64,000 nucleotides of DNA, from contig CP137671.1 in NCBI GenBank assembly GCA_037976565.1, positions 14,321,229 to 14,385,228 of the forward strand, given 5' to 3'. The stretch comes from Mesocentrotus franciscanus (lineage: Eukaryota > Echinodermata > Echinoidea > Camarodonta > Strongylocentrotidae). The notes under the pieces were generated by a model. That model saw only the letters and a list, made by a program, of their open reading frames with translations. It was not told where the DNA came from and did no database searches. Below, one piece after another: positions 22,136 to 36,200 of the stretch; within the stretch, counting starts at the first letter, position 1, and each line of letters starts with the position of its first letter. Both the position numbers and the translations under genes were made by a program.

Positions 22136-22455
22136 CGGTATTCTAAATAGGCATATGTAGTGAATCGGAGCAGCTTTGTCTAGTAACAGGCACCCTATTT
22201 CTACCACCACAATGTAAGGCAGTGCAGCCGAGGAGGGGAGGGGGAGGGACATGCACGTACGATGTCCCAAATTGTATAAGAACGAACTGCGCCACTAGTC
22301 TAGAAATGTTATCGTGCTAGTTTTCAACGCTATGAAATGTCCCTTCCCTAGATAATCAAGTAATTTTAATATAAGTAATGTGCCATTTCTACCTTAGAAC
22401 GTTTGCCCCTGCGACATGTTGAAACTAATAACCACCATAACATATTCTACTTTTA

Positions 22456-23102
22456 TGCCTGGATTACATTTGGCCTGCGATTAGTCTACGGAGCCCGTAT
22501 CCTGCCCGTATCCCCTTTTCCGTGCGGCCTCCGTACAGAGGCAAGAGGCAGCCGTGAGATTTTCGTACGGATTCACGGGCTCCGCGGCCTCTACGATTAT
22601 GTTTCGCAGAAAGTTATACAAATTTGAAAAATCGTAAGCCCGTAGTCCATAGACATGTCATAGGTGTCATTGCACAATCCCCGCACGGACATCGCACGGA
22701 GGACTCGCGCTGATCGTGCAGCAAACGCACGATTTTTCGGTGAATATGGAGGCCAAAAACACGCTTCAAAACGGCACGGCGGCTGCACGGTCACCGCGCC
22801 TTCTCCGCGCAACCTTTGCACGGAAGCTGCACGGGCTCCGTACGATTTCCGTGCGGAGGCTGCGGAGACTGCACGGCTACTGCATTGAAATTGCACGATT
22901 TCCGTACAATCTCCGACGAGCAGCCTCTGTACGGATTTGCCCCGGCCTGCCCGCAAGGGCCAATACAAGAAATGGCACGATGCTCGTAGATATTGTAAAC
23001 ACAAACATCGTAGCCCGTAGCCTCCTACGATGCCCCCAAAATCGCACAAAAAATCGTAGACTAATTTATCGTACGGCGCCCGGGGCAAATGTAATCCAGG
23101 CA
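22456..23102. mobile_element. TIR element with CpG-rich word-repeat interior
   Basis: Terminal inverted repeats TGCCTGGATTACATTTG ... CAAATGTAATCCAGGCA, with TA at both edges (22454-22455, 23103-23104). The inside is GC-rich in an AT-rich neighbourhood. It is built from shuffled short words such as CGTACGG, GCACGG, CGTAG, CACGAT and TCCGTAC, allowing many alternative hairpins. Long ORFs on both strands (for example 22597-23103 minus) are by-products of low stop-codon density. Confidence 0.75.
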
Positions 23103-23380
23103 TAACTGTTTAAAGAGGCAACTTCCAAACTATCAATCTTCATACCCTATGCCCTTTTGAATTTCATGGAATGCCAAGGTTATCAATTGTCATTTGTTCA
23201 AGAATATAAAGGTTTAGACATAAAGAGTTTCCAAAGTCAAAGCAACTGTATTTATGTTACCAAATAACATTCATGGCAGACAGAGACATAATTATTTTAT
23301 GTGCTTTGACAAGATATTGTTATCACCCCATATCTCTCCCGAAACAACAGATTCTTTATAATCATAGCCTCTCTATGCCT

Positions 23381-23790
23381 CAGTCACACCTTTGCGTATG
23401 TTGCTGCGTATTGCTGCGCCATGCGGGGTATAGCGGGGCCCAGCAATACGCGGCAAATTTGAAGGTATCAGTCACACTATTGCGTATCTAGCTCGTAGGT
23501 ATAACGTAGCTCGTATGCCGCTCGTACAAAGACTGCCTACGGTTGCCTATGGTTGCCTATGAATACGCTTTAGCTCGCTGTTGCGGTTAGCAGTATGATT
23601 TAATACGCAGTTTGCTCGCCACGTTGCATATGTAGCTGGTTCTTTGCTCGTCTGCTGCTTGCTAATAACCGCTCCCACCAGTTGGTCTCGTTGCGTCTCA
23701 CTGCGTGTTCGCTTTGCTTTAGCTCGTCTGTTGTTTGTACTGCTGCGTGCCAGCTCGCTCTACAGCGTACCAAGCTCACTCGGGCTGCGG
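23381..23790. repeat. Second word-repeat, hairpin-prone segment
   Basis: It opens CAGTCACACCTTTGCGTATG and shows dense recurrence of GCTCGTA, TTGCGTAT, TGCTGCGTA and GCTCGC, with near-inverted words. It is similar in style, but not in sequence, to 22456-23102. A second CAGTCACACTATTGCGTAT occurs at 23470. Borders are uncertain. Confidence 0.5.
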
Positions 23791-24429
23791 CGGTGTATAA
23801 ATTTATAAATATATAAATAAACCTTTTTAGTGCCTTCAAAATGTGTCATGAAATAAAGTGTTGTGAGCCTTTCCGTCGAAAACTCTAAACAGCGACTGTC
23901 GCCCAAAAAACTCAAAACCGGGAACGTCGCCCAAATCTCGCTGGTTTCTAGCTGGTGCAGTGCATGGTATATACACGTACACTAGGCCGGGGTCTACTTG
24001 CATGTTTACGCTAGCAGGATTTTGAAACTAGGGCAGAAGACGAGTGAGAATCTGGGAATAATTTGATGATTTTATGCATCAATATCCCATTTAAACAAAC
24101 AAATACATATTTTTAATTAATTAAACATTAAAGAGTAAAAAACAGTATTTTAAAAAATAAAAAAATTTAAGCCGACCGTAGATTTCAAGATTTAAAAATA
24201 AATAAAAAGCCGACCGTTGATTTCAAGATTTTGGGGTGGGTCGGACGCAAAGGGCAATACAACATCTTTTTTGTTGTAAACGCCTCATGAGAATGATCAT
24301 GTTAATATTACAGAATGTGCACGTAGTGTATGTTCGGCTGAGCTATTCACAAATTACAACTTTGTTTTAATAAACAATCTCTTAAATGAATTGACAGACG
24401 AAGCTGTTCTCATCGAATTATCTAGCTTA

Positions 24430-25510
24430 TTCTATTCAAATATAGAAGAAACAATTGGGCTACACTTATAACAATCAGTGTGAAATCTGGACACACGTAA
24501 ACATCCACTGTCTTTTTGCCTTGTATGATGCTCATGTACATCATTAGGATTGATTAAGCCTACCTGAAGGTAAGAAGGTGCTAAGTTATGAACGCATTTA
24601 TATATCATCATAACACGACTTAACTCAAACCGTTTGTCTATTGTCATCCGTTTAAGATTTGTGAACAAATCAGCCGACGGTGTGTCATACGTCTTGTTCA
24701 ATATTATTCTTGCGGCCCTCTTTTGAAATTTGTGCAGCTTAGTTGTATGGGAATGAAATCTGTTCGACCATACAACGTACAACAGAGCAGTAATCAAATC
24801 GTGGCAACACTAGACTGTTATAAAGTAACTTGATTGTTTAGGCAAAAAATTCTTTGCTCTCTTTATCATGCCAATGTTTTTCTGGGTAAGTTTACTTACG
24901 TTTTCGATTTGTTTAGACCATTTCAATTCTTCATCTATCAAAACTCCTAAGCTATTGGTGAATTGAACTCTTTTTATCAAATTGCCATTTAATGAAATGG
25001 TGGAAGATTCGATTTTCCTGAGATTAGCACGAGAGCCTATTATCATAACACAAGTTTTTTCAGTGTTAAGAACGAGACGATTTTCCTTAATCCATACCAT
25101 GACTCTGTTTAATGCAACAGTTAATTTTTCTTCCAAAACAGTTGCATCATTTGCACTGACGGTAAGTGTCGTATCGTCAGCGTACATATCTATGATACCT
25201 TCAGGCGTACATTCAGATAGACTGTTAACATAAATTAAAAATAAAGGGGGACCAAGAATTGAACCTTGCGGCACGCCTAATTTGATGGTTGATGGATGCG
25301 ACTTGGCTCCTTTGAATTGGGTCACTTGTTGTCGATCACCTTAATATGATTTGAACCAATAAATAGTCCTATTACTACAACCTATACAAGCTAATTTATG
25401 TAAAAGTAGCTCATGGTCCCCAGTATCAAACGCCTTCCGAAAATCTATTAAGGCAACTCCAGAAATTTCTTTGTAATCAATTTTCAACGACCATTGATTT
25501 ACAGGTTTTG
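24430..25510 (-). mobile_element. LINE reverse-transcriptase relic (minus strand)
   Basis: On the minus strand, IDFRKAFDT (about 25440-25420) is followed by GVPQGSILGPPLFLIYVN and MYADDTTLT, then thumb and tail regions (KLHKFQKRAARIILNKTYD). The frame is broken near 25340 by a stop and near 24800 by a frameshift. No complete ORF remains. Confidence 0.85.
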
Positions 25511-27235
25511 CAAAATCAAGATGGTGAATTATTTAAGTATATTGTCAGGACCGTCATAATGCTATATTACGCATATCTTTCTCCCTTACTCTCACCCCTC
25601 TCTTCTCTTCTCTCCTGTCTTGTTCTTTCCTCCATCTCCTTTTCTTTCCATTCTGATATCTCATATCCTAACTTCTTCCTCTTGTTTCTCCTCTCTACCA
25701 CACTCCTCCCTCTCCTATTTCCACTTTTACCTCTACTTTACTAGATTCTTACTTCCTTCGACTTTCGATATTCTGTTTCTCTCATTTCCGCTCCCATTGC
25801 TGTTACTTCTCTCTATTTCTAACTACCTGCTATGTTTTCTGGTTGCCCGATCCATGTAGTTTTTTCTACTGGGCTTTGTTGTCTCGAACTGTAATGTGTT
25901 TTCTATTTCATGTTTACTTTATCGTGCACACGTCTTGCTATCTGAAACTATACATACATACATACATACATATATATATATAGGCCTATATATGTATGTG
26001 TGAATGTGTGTGCGTGTGAGGTTTGGACAAAGTTGTGAATTGATACTTGATTTCTGATGTATTTCTTGATAGTTTACATTCTTAGCTTTTAATTTCTTGA
26101 TAAAAAAGGATAAAAATCAATTTTACCATGCACTTTTTTCGAGGCACCTGTAAATTATGGATCTTTAGTCACTGGTCCCTGAGAAACTCGTGCTAAGCCA
26201 GTCACAGAGAATTTATCATTTCAACAGAAGCCTCTTAGTGCATGGTTTATTTGATTTTTTTTAATTCAAATTTCATTTGGAAACTTTCCATAGTTGATCG
26301 ACATGGTGCATTGGCATATGAGCTTTAGTTGGAGCGATGGATGCGGTTAACAGCGTTGGTGTATTATGTGGATTTACCATGATATTCAGATTCTGAATAG
26401 TGGCAGCGAATTCAATCATTTTGAAAAGGATGCAATTCATGGTTGTACACGAGAATTGTAAGTAAATATATTCTCTCTCTCTCTTGCATAAAGAAAATAT
26501 GAATATAATCTTGGGCTTTGATTGAGACGAATTGAAAATTTTATCAGTATCAAACAGGGAGAAAGAAATGAGGAGGAAATTAATCAAAACGAACATTTAA
26601 GATACCTACTAAATGTTGATGCGTGATAGATACGAATGCCGGTATATTAAAATGTGAAATAACTAATTATAGAGCGATGATAGATCAATTCTTTGACGTT
26701 GATTGATTCGTTCAATTGTACATGCATTTGGTGAGTTGTCGGTTACGAACGGCAGGCTTCGATATCTACTCAATCTATCAAACAATACGAAATCTAGCTG
26801 TAGTTAATGCACAGACAAGAAAGTTATTAAAAAGGGAGATGCCAGAATGATGACATTGACGATAATGTGGATTAAAAAAAATAATCAAACAATGTGTTCT
26901 TAGGTCATATTTATTGCAATTTTAGAAGGTTTTATCCACCAGCGTGTTATTGAACACTATGTTTAGTTTATAATGTGTGTGTGGATTTGAGTAAAGTATT
27001 TTGTTAGATTTTGTTTTTTTTTAGGGGTGGGGGATGAGGGGAGATTGTGAGACAAGCTAGAAGGGGAATGGGAACCATACATCTCTCGTCTCATTTTATT
27101 CCTTTTTTTTAATTGTCATTTCAGTTACGATTTAGGTTCTTTTCTTCTTTTTTTACGACTACATGATTGTATGATCTATTTTTTTCTCACAATAACAGAA
27201 GTAAGCTTCGTCTATTCTAAAGGAAATGTAATAAG

Positions 27236-27454
27236 CTCTATCTCTCTCTTTCTCTTTCTCTCTCTCTCTCTCTCTTTCTCTTTCTTTTTTATTCTCTCCC
27301 TCTCCATCTCTCTCTCTCTTTCTCTCTCTTACTCTCTTTCTTTCTCTCTTTCTCTCTCTCCCTCTTTCTTTCACACTCTCTCTCTTTCCCTCTTTCTTTC
27401 TGTCTCTCTCTTTCTTTTTTTTATCTCCCTCTCCGTCTCTCTTTCTCTCTCTCA

Positions 27455-27494
<40 letters not shown>

Positions 27495-27535
27495 CTCTAT
27501 TTCTTTCTCTTACACACACACTCACACACACACAT
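27236..27535 (+). repeat. CT-rich microsatellite ending in (CA)n
   Basis: About 275 bp of TCTC/TTTC units, then CACACACACTCACACACACA. No coding content. Confidence 0.93.
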
Positions 27536-28842
27536 GCATAATTATGATATTTCACCACTTTCACTCCGGTACCCGACTTACCTACAAAGAACAAAGACGT
27601 CAACGAGACACAAACAATAGGCCTAGATATTCCATGACTGAATTTCTTTATTGCACATCGTAATGAAATGTTTAAAAAGCAACTACAGCTAATGTATGAA
27701 AAATCAATTCGATTGCATCGTAATGTAAGGCACATAATAATCTATCCATAGAATTGTTCTTGTTATTTCTATTTGCATAGAGCGCACAAAACGTGCGGTT
27801 TAATTTAGACTTTGCAAAGAGATCAAATCCTTTGTAAGTCTGCCAAATAATTTATGTCCATGATATCTGATCGCGACTTTCGTCTTTACAGCTAAGTATT
27901 CATAAATAAACCTGTTACAAAGGTAAGTTGGTAAAGGATTTAAATTAGCATTATGGTGTGATATTTAAGCACTGCGATATCGTTTAAAATGTAAATGTAA
28001 CTGATAATAGACACAATATTCGTTTTGCGTCGTCGGAGAAAAATCTACTTAGTACCTACCAAATGTATTTTATAAACATTATTTCCATTTTCATTTGCAT
28101 TTTTCCTTTCTTTTCCAGATATGGAAAATTATAAGGAAAATATTGTTTTTTGATATTACCCTGTTTATATAAACAAAAATGTTTTAGGTTAGGTCATCAT
28201 AGTAACATGTTGTCAATAGGCCCGTTTACATATTAAATTGCCAAGAAAACATTTGAATAGTCTGTATACCGGTCAGTATGAATATCCGTCATCTTCAAAA
28301 CTTTCATAATCATATCATGATGAATAAAATTCCTTTCATTTTGAAATTCTGCATGTATATATCTCTTCTTGTATACATATGTGAATGGTATTATTTAATA
28401 AAGGAACTCTGTGGAAGGGGGGATTTTTTTTTTTTAATCCTAAATAATGGAAGGTCAAATTATTTCAATTGAAAATCTTTAAATAAGTGGCACAACTCCG
28501 GCTGAGGATACATCTTGTGTATAGATAATTCCTTGTGTATAGATAAGTAGAAAGGGGTGGAGGGCACTCGATCAACTGGAATAAGTGGCTTCGGTGGGAA
28601 TGATTCCTCATAATAATGATGTGTCATTTCATGACTACACGCTTATTTTTTCCTTCTGACTTTTTGCATCATTTTTAGTAAAGAGTGACATAGAGGTATA
28701 CTTAATTTGTGATAATATATCTATTAAATATGATCTAAAATGTTAATAACAATATACACAAATTAAATCCAAATAGGCGATATGAATAAAACATTCTTTC
28801 TATCACTCTTAAAAAATCAAGCCACTGATGCTCATATACCAT

Positions 28843-28848
28843 TTTATT
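28843..28848 (-). terminator. Candidate poly(A) signal of the minus SLC16-like gene
   Basis: AATAAA on the minus strand, about 170 nt after the stop codon at 29016, a plausible 3' UTR length. No other evidence is visible. Confidence 0.4.
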
Positions 28849-29015
28849 TACAGTTCAAGTGTATACATTTTGATGTATAATAATATAAATGTATTCTGTC
28901 ACAAAATCAAATTCTATTTTCATAAATACAACGTTTGGCAATACGAAGCTGAAATGAAATAAAAGCGGCACTATCAGAATCGCAAGAATCTAGTTCAGAT
29001 TACACAAATTAAAGT

Positions 29016-29734
29016 CTATAAGGTTGTCTCTCTGTCCATGACATCTATCATACTTCCAAGTTCGTTTGTTTGAGAGTCTAATCTGTGAAAGATACCATTC
29101 ATCTCAAACTTGATGCCTTTGTCTTTAGGGACACGCCCATTCTGACTCCCATGGTGGTTGCTTTGGTTTCGATTACGCTGAGCGTAAGACGATCTGCTCC
29201 CCTCCTCTTCCAGCCCGTACGCACCCGCTAGTACCCCCTTGTCGCTCAATCTCTCCGTAAAGACCCCAGCGTTTTTGTAGGTGTCTCCGTTGCTATGGAT
29301 ACCATTCGGAGGATGACTGCCATTACTGAGAGGAACATGGTTTTCCATGATGAGGCGAGTGTCGCTTGGTGACATGACATCTCTCCTATAACTTCTCCTC
29401 CTTCCGAGGTCATCCTCTATGCAACGCCTGTCATCAAAACCACCATCTTCCATCCTCCCACCTCTCAGTCCTCCCTTCCCAACATCCTCATCCCTGGAAT
29501 CCTTTCCACCCATTGCCTCTGTCTCCTTGGTAGCCATGGCTGATGTCGTCTCCCGAGGGATCATCATCTCTCGCTCTTTATCCTCCGCGGCGGCGTCGGT
29601 CTTCTCGTTGTCGACGTCCTCTTCGCGTGGTGGCTCGGGTCGCAGGAGAAAAAGGATGCAGGCGGTGACGACAGGTGGGATACCCGAACAGATGAAGGCA
29701 ATGGTGTAAGTACCAGTTATGTCATAGATCAACC
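29016..29734 (-). CDS. SLC16-like gene (minus), exon 5 (TM12, C-terminal tail, stop)
   Basis: It enters after CCTCACAG in phase 1 with LIYDITGTYTIAFICSG and TM12, followed by RPEPPREEDVDNEKTDAA and about 190 polar residues rich in D, E, R, S and N, with no recognised domain. The stop codon is at 29018-29016. The tail has normal codon use and no stops, so it is probably real coding sequence. Confidence 0.87.
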
Positions 29735-32700
29735 CTGTGAGGGAAAGCATTAGCTTTATTTTAAAAATTCTCTACCATCGAATTATTCTGGATAATTGAT
29801 TTGATTTATTTTGATTTATTTTATTTCTCATCATAGTATGTTTCATAGCTACAAACTAATTACAACATAATCATGATAATAACCAAATTGTATACTAAAT
29901 CCATCATCAACGTAAAATATTTATATTGTAATATTAACATAAAATAATCATGAATAAGGATTGCCAAATAGGCTAAGCTTGAAGGCGTGGTAATCCTTTA
30001 TAAAACACAATAATTCCTATATACAATAACCAAAAACAGAATATATTCATGCTTTGGGTTTAACATTGACCAATAGGGAAATAGATTTGAATGAAATCAC
30101 TTTTCAAATTAATATTGAGAAAGAAGAAAAAAATTCTTACATCAAAACATGCAAAGACGGTATCAAGTTAATCACTATTCGTCTGCAGATGGCGCTCTCA
30201 CATAAAATATGTGGTCGCAGACTAATTTATTTCCTATACTACCAAGTATTCTATTAATCATTATTAACCAAATGGGAAGGTTGTTACTTAATTATTTTCA
30301 TTAAAATATCACTTCGATCGAGTTTCAGATTGTAGAAGGTACAGGGAAGTTACTGTCCCGCTGCCGCCATCTTGCAGCCACATGAACATTGGCAAAACTC
30401 CTATTTTGACAAGTGACTACTTCACCTACAGACAACATGATAGAAACTCACCTGCAACCGGTGGCCCGATCATCATTGGGATAGACATGAGACCAAGGAC
30501 GGATCCAATGGCTTGTGACGCCCTCTGCGGCCCCACCAAATTGAAAGCAATGGGTCCCATCATCGAAACGAATGCACCGTCGAAGATGCCCATGATGAGT
30601 ACGAGTGCACAAAGAGCGATGAAGTTACGGAAGACCGGCATTAGCGTTGTACAGACTCCGATTACCAGGAAGGCAAGCTGGTGAAGGGGGAAAAAATGCG
30701 TGTATATCTCATGTAAGCTGTGTCTGAATGAATATCAAATACATAGTTATTACATTGGATGATTCTCAATTCTATATTGTTAAAGACGAGCCATTTTAGA
30801 GAGAGAAGGCAATCTCATAAAGGGGAAGAACAGATAGTGTACATCACATTCTCAGCTGCGTGTATGATTGAATGGATATCTGTGAAGCTATTCATTACAT
30901 TAGACGATCCTCAAATCATTTTTACAAAAGCATGCCATTTACAAAGTACAAAAACATCATAAACCAGTCTGCAAGAATGTGAAGCAGAATAATAACAGCT
31001 ACTTTTAAACTGCCCACATCAATGCCAAGGAGATGCTTAAGATACCTACCAGGTACTCACATTTCCTTAGCTTCGAACATGCTCCCTTGATGCACTGAAA
31101 GTATTCAATAGTGTTCAATGAATAACTTCCCCCTAGGTTCTCACTTACTACACCTGTGCAGAGAGCAGGAAATGTAGATTGCTGTCTTGCTGCGACTGGG
31201 ACTCGACCCACAGTCCGGTTACGTAACCACTAGACTGCGACTCTCTACAGACTACAAAACCTCTACTCCAACGGATTTCCTTGAACTTACAAGACGTTAA
31301 AACCTACGACAACGTTACATTCGTTACACCATTCCCTACTCATTACAACAGACCCTATGAAAAACAATGTTCTTGCAGATAACAGGATTCTCATACCTGT
31401 TGAATGTAGACAGGGTTGATCTTTGGATGGTCGCTCAAGAAACCCGAGGCAATCCTGCCGATTCCCGACGTAGCACCAAGACACATGATAAGAACCTCTG
31501 CCCGGGCATCAGGAAGTGTGTCATTAACATGTTTCACCTAGGTGGAACAGATAGATGGGAGTATGGTTAATGATATCATAAGGGTTAGGATTGAGTAAGG
31601 GCAGGAGTACTTACACGACCAATGGAACCCTGTAGGTCAAAGCGATGTAGGGCAACTACTAAGTGGTCTCGGGCGGTCCCGAGTTCGAAAGCGAGTTGAT
31701 GATCTAGTGTACTTTTTTTAGGGCATTTATTCTTAATTATCAAGTTACTATATTTTTAAGGTCCTCTTTTTGTTTACCTACAATCATAATTGCCATTAGA
31801 GCAGTCAGGTGAAATAATATCTCGATTATCATCCTCTTCATTATTGAAGTCATCGCCAAATAGGGATGGGACGTGTGTCTAAACTTCTAAAGAGCCGTAA
31901 CCCAACGTACCTTTAACAAAATTGAGGCATGGTTCAACCTCGCTTTAATCATACGAATACACCATGGATGGCTAATATAAATGAGTGTCAGGCGAGAGTG
32001 TTTTCAAGATTTTAGTGGTCATATTCCCTGTGATTCATCTTTGGTTATCTAGACATGGTAGGGTCTACTCACCAGATGAAAGAAAGGCACGAAATATCCA
32101 AAACATCCTAGCGGCACACCAATAGCCCATATCCTGTAGTTCCTCTCCTTCCAGATACTGACATCAATGATATTGCTACAGGAACACTTGGTACATTTCA
32201 CCCTCCTACACAACCTTCCACAGCATCCTCTCCCTTCCTGAAGGTCATCATCCTCTGACCTCCGGACGGAAGTATAGTCCTCCTCCTTCAGGTCAAGGAC
32301 CTCAACCACTTCCGGTCGAGGACGAAAGGTCAGACTGCCAAGAAGCATGACGAAGATGATTGAGCTCTGGAACCAGAGGCAAGGTCCAAGGCCATGGTTG
32401 TTCAAGATCTCCCGCATAGCAATGGGTAGGACAATGGTAAAGATGGCACTGCCGAAGGTGACCAGACCATTCGCGACACCAAGGCGCTTTTGGAAGTATA
32501 TCCCCAGGATGTATAAAGAGGGTTGATAGGCGATGGCAAAGCCTAGACCCATGGCGAATCCATACGTGATGTACATGTGTTCGATTTTGGTTGCGAACGA
32601 ACTTGCTAGGACACCCGCAAGGGCGAGGGCGCTACCTATGACGGCTGTAGGTCGGCAACCTAACTTGTCCGTGATGATACTGGCAAAAGGCGACATGAAG

Positions 32701-33066
32701 AACGTGAGTCCTGCACAAACGGCGCCGATCCATGCTGTAGTGGGAAGAAAATAAAAGGGTCTCGAGATCAAAGTTTATTCCGCAATTCAATGAAATATAG
32801 TTCAAGTAATGAGTCCTCACCATTTATGTGTTATCCTGTTTTAGCTAATCGACCTTTTTAAAGGAATGATATATAGGCCTAGCCCATAAATACGGTAATA
32901 CATGTATAATTATTCTTGAAATATCTCAAATTTAGGACGGGTAGGAACTCCACACAATACAAACTGAAAAAACTGCATGCTAAATAAACTCTTCTCATTC
33001 TATTAATTGATATAAAAATAATAAAGCGAGTGTGAAATACATGGATATCACAGAAAGTATGATCAC

Positions 33067-33106
<40 letters not shown>

Positions 33107-33210
33107 TAATTAAACAAAATTGATGATAATAATAATAATGAAATAAATAAATAAATATATAAATTAATGAACAATATATAAATAACTAAATAAATGAATA
33201 ATACTAAGAG

Positions 33211-33245
<35 letters not shown>

Positions 33246-36200
33246 AAGAGAAGGGGGCATCAGTACAACTTGAAGGGGAAGTATGTGACACACAAGACAA
33301 TGTGAAGAGGTGTCGTATAATCTTCTTTCTACGTTGCCTTCCCCTCTCCAAATCTCTCTCCCTCTTTTTTAGAGGGGTGCCACTGAGTGAAACATATCGG
33401 AGACTTGTCAGAGTAAATCATTCTTCACACACTATTTCAAAAAAGAATGAAGACGTAAATGAATATTTAGAATTATGTCAAGAAAAAATAGTTTTGAACA
33501 GGTGGGTGAAATTCAAGGGAACGTGTGCCAAATCATTGGCGTCAACAGAACCAAAATAGTTCACCAATAATGACACGATTTTTGAAAAATGGCATATCTT
33601 ATCTTCTCGTTGACCCCCTTGAGTATCCCTATCAACTTATCACTTTTTAGAAAAGTCATATCAAAGTCATGTCAGACGACAGTTGAGGTGAGAAAAACGG
33701 GAGAATTCTCAGCAAACAAAATTTCATGTTAGTCGACCTTGTGACAAGAAGGTGGTACGTGAGAAAACAAAGATTTCTGATATGGAATATACATCTTCTT
33801 TTTCTTCATAGTACAAAGATCATGTGAAGGTGCGCTATTTGCAAGTTTACCCATGGAACCCTAAGGCCCCCCCCCCCAAGAAAAAAAAATACGCGGTCGA
33901 AAATATAGAATTCTATAATCATGATAATCCGGCTGTTTCGACAAGTATTATTCAAATTATAGATAACTCTTCGATTTTTAGAAAATCTTATCGACCAATT
34001 GGTTGTTGAAATACGAATCAGGATTAACGTCTCAATTGGGTGAATTAATCACTTGCCAATATAAAGAAAATTGCCAAATAGACGGGTAATACAAGTCACA
34101 CACAAAATAAGAAAAATATTATCGAATTGCCCATATGGTCTCACCATGGACTTAACACAATTACTCTCAAGTTCGGCTATATTGAAATATTGTTAGAGTA
34201 TGAACTGCAAGGAAAAACATGATATTAAGATAAACATGATGTTGTGTTGTCCAATCTTGTACTTACATTTTACAAACAGCAAACTAATTTGAGTCAAAAT
34301 GTGATAAGGATAGTTCCCCTTTATTTCCTTATATCCCTTTATGCCTTTATGGTATGATAGCATGTAAACTCGAGAAAAAAAAAAGAGATCTGTAATCAAA
34401 GATTCAGTGTTTCTGCTCGGAAGTACGCGGTCATCTGTTAAAAAAATTTTTTTTTTTTTTAAAGCATATTGAGCCAAATGGGTAAGACTTTGAATATGAA
34501 AGTAAATAATCTATTTTGGATTTTGGATTTTGATCACGTAAGATGATAGCAAATGGTTTAATGGATTCTGGCCGGGTTTCAATTTCGTAAACTTTGCTGA
34601 TGGATGCCCTTGGCTATTAAATATCGCAATACAAAGGACGGGATTTGGACTTTGTCTGGACTTGCGGGCACGCTATGCAATGGCGGCGCTCCCAGGGGAC
34701 AGGGGGACACCCCCACCCAGGAAAAAAGGCGTGTGCAATCACATACCCTTTCGCGCTCAGTCGCTAGGCTCTCTCGAGTGTCGGATCTCCCTTCTCCCCC
34801 CTCCTTCCCTCCCCTTCCCTCCCTTCCCCCCTGGTGATGACAAGAAATCGCCGCCCTTGATTCTATATTATGTTTGATTATGATTATGGTTCAAAATGAT
34901 GGGTCTACACTTTGAATTTTTCTACGGACATTATGTATATAATCCGGCTGTCCACGTGGAGGTTGAATTTTGCCGCACAGATCATTACCTTTCTTTTTTT
35001 AATGATGATAATAGCAAATGATCGAAACAATCATGTGACTACCTCGTTGCTATACGGGATACGATCAGCTCAGGTGAAAGCGGAAATAGTTCACAATTTG
35101 CCGTTTAAAAACAATTATATTAAAATAAATAATAGTACATGTTGCTGTATTACGTGTTTCTTAGGAAGCCACCTGACTATTTTTGTCGTTGTTTTTTTAT
35201 TGTTGTTTTTGCTAATGTTAAAGGGGATGCATTTATGTCGCAGCAGAGCCCCATTGCATAAAACTAACCACTGATGGTAACTTTGCCATCAACATCAACT
35301 ACCATAGCAACATCACTCAACAGCCAATCAAATCTAGGTTTCCATGGAAATTACCTTTAATGGCAAAGTTACCATCAATGGTAAGTTTTATGCAACGGGG
35401 CCCCGAACTAGTTTACATGCACACGTCTACACAACTGCATTCCAGTGGATTATTCTCTTCTTTTTTCCCCCTAAAATTCCATTATTACATTACAGTGGAT
35501 GTACGAAAAATATTGAATAACATCATTTAACCTCTCTGTTTTTTCAGTTTTTCTCAGTCACAATTAATGTTTAAGTAAATAGATTGGGTGGAGAGAATTA
35601 ATTTTTTATGTATTTATTAATGTTTGTTTTTTTCATTTGTTTGTTTTGTTTTTTGTTTTTTTTAAGGGCTACAAAAAAAAATCACGACAATGGACTATTG
35701 ACTAATAGACACTTTCTATTATCGCTTGGGATCTACTTCCGTAAATAAATAATCCATCTTTTGTTTCTGCTTGCCCAAGCCATACTCGATCTTTAAGTTT
35801 AAGACTGAAAAAAGCGCATTCGAATCCATAAATGCAGGTCAAATATGGATATAGAAAGCGAGATCGACCCCTCATGACTCATTTGCATACAATGCTCAAG
35901 GTACGCGTGTATCATAAATGTTATACCAGTATAGACTACGAAAACGGACGGTCATTGTTAAAAAGCAGATACGACTCTGAAAACCACCTCCAGGTGAGAG
36001 GTTTGAATAATAAGTGGTGTAGCCTGGGCCCAACCAATCAGTGGGCAATTAGCATCACGGGGGCACTGGGGGGTGTTTCACAAAGATCCTAAGTTGAACT
36101 TATCTCTAAGTTGGACTTAACAATTATGGAAAGCCGTTAGCGTCTATGAAAATATTTTGTAAAAGTTATTTTAAAAGGCATAAAATGTTGATTCAAATCA

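Larger units (their letters stand above)
25511..29015. other. Intergenic, CT-rich and AT-rich, no gene seen
   Basis: CT-rich block at 25560-25810, (ATAC)n and (TA)n at 25950-25985, and the CT microsatellite at 27236. Small ORFs have low-complexity translations. Confidence 0.6.

Noticed and set aside
22597..23103. 168-codon ORF (minus) and overlapping plus ORFs
   Set aside because: They cover the CpG-rich interior of a TIR element; the Arg/Ala/Cys pattern follows the repeated words.
27159..27735. Ser/Leu-rich and Arg/Glu-rich ORFs
   Set aside because: Translations of a CT microsatellite.
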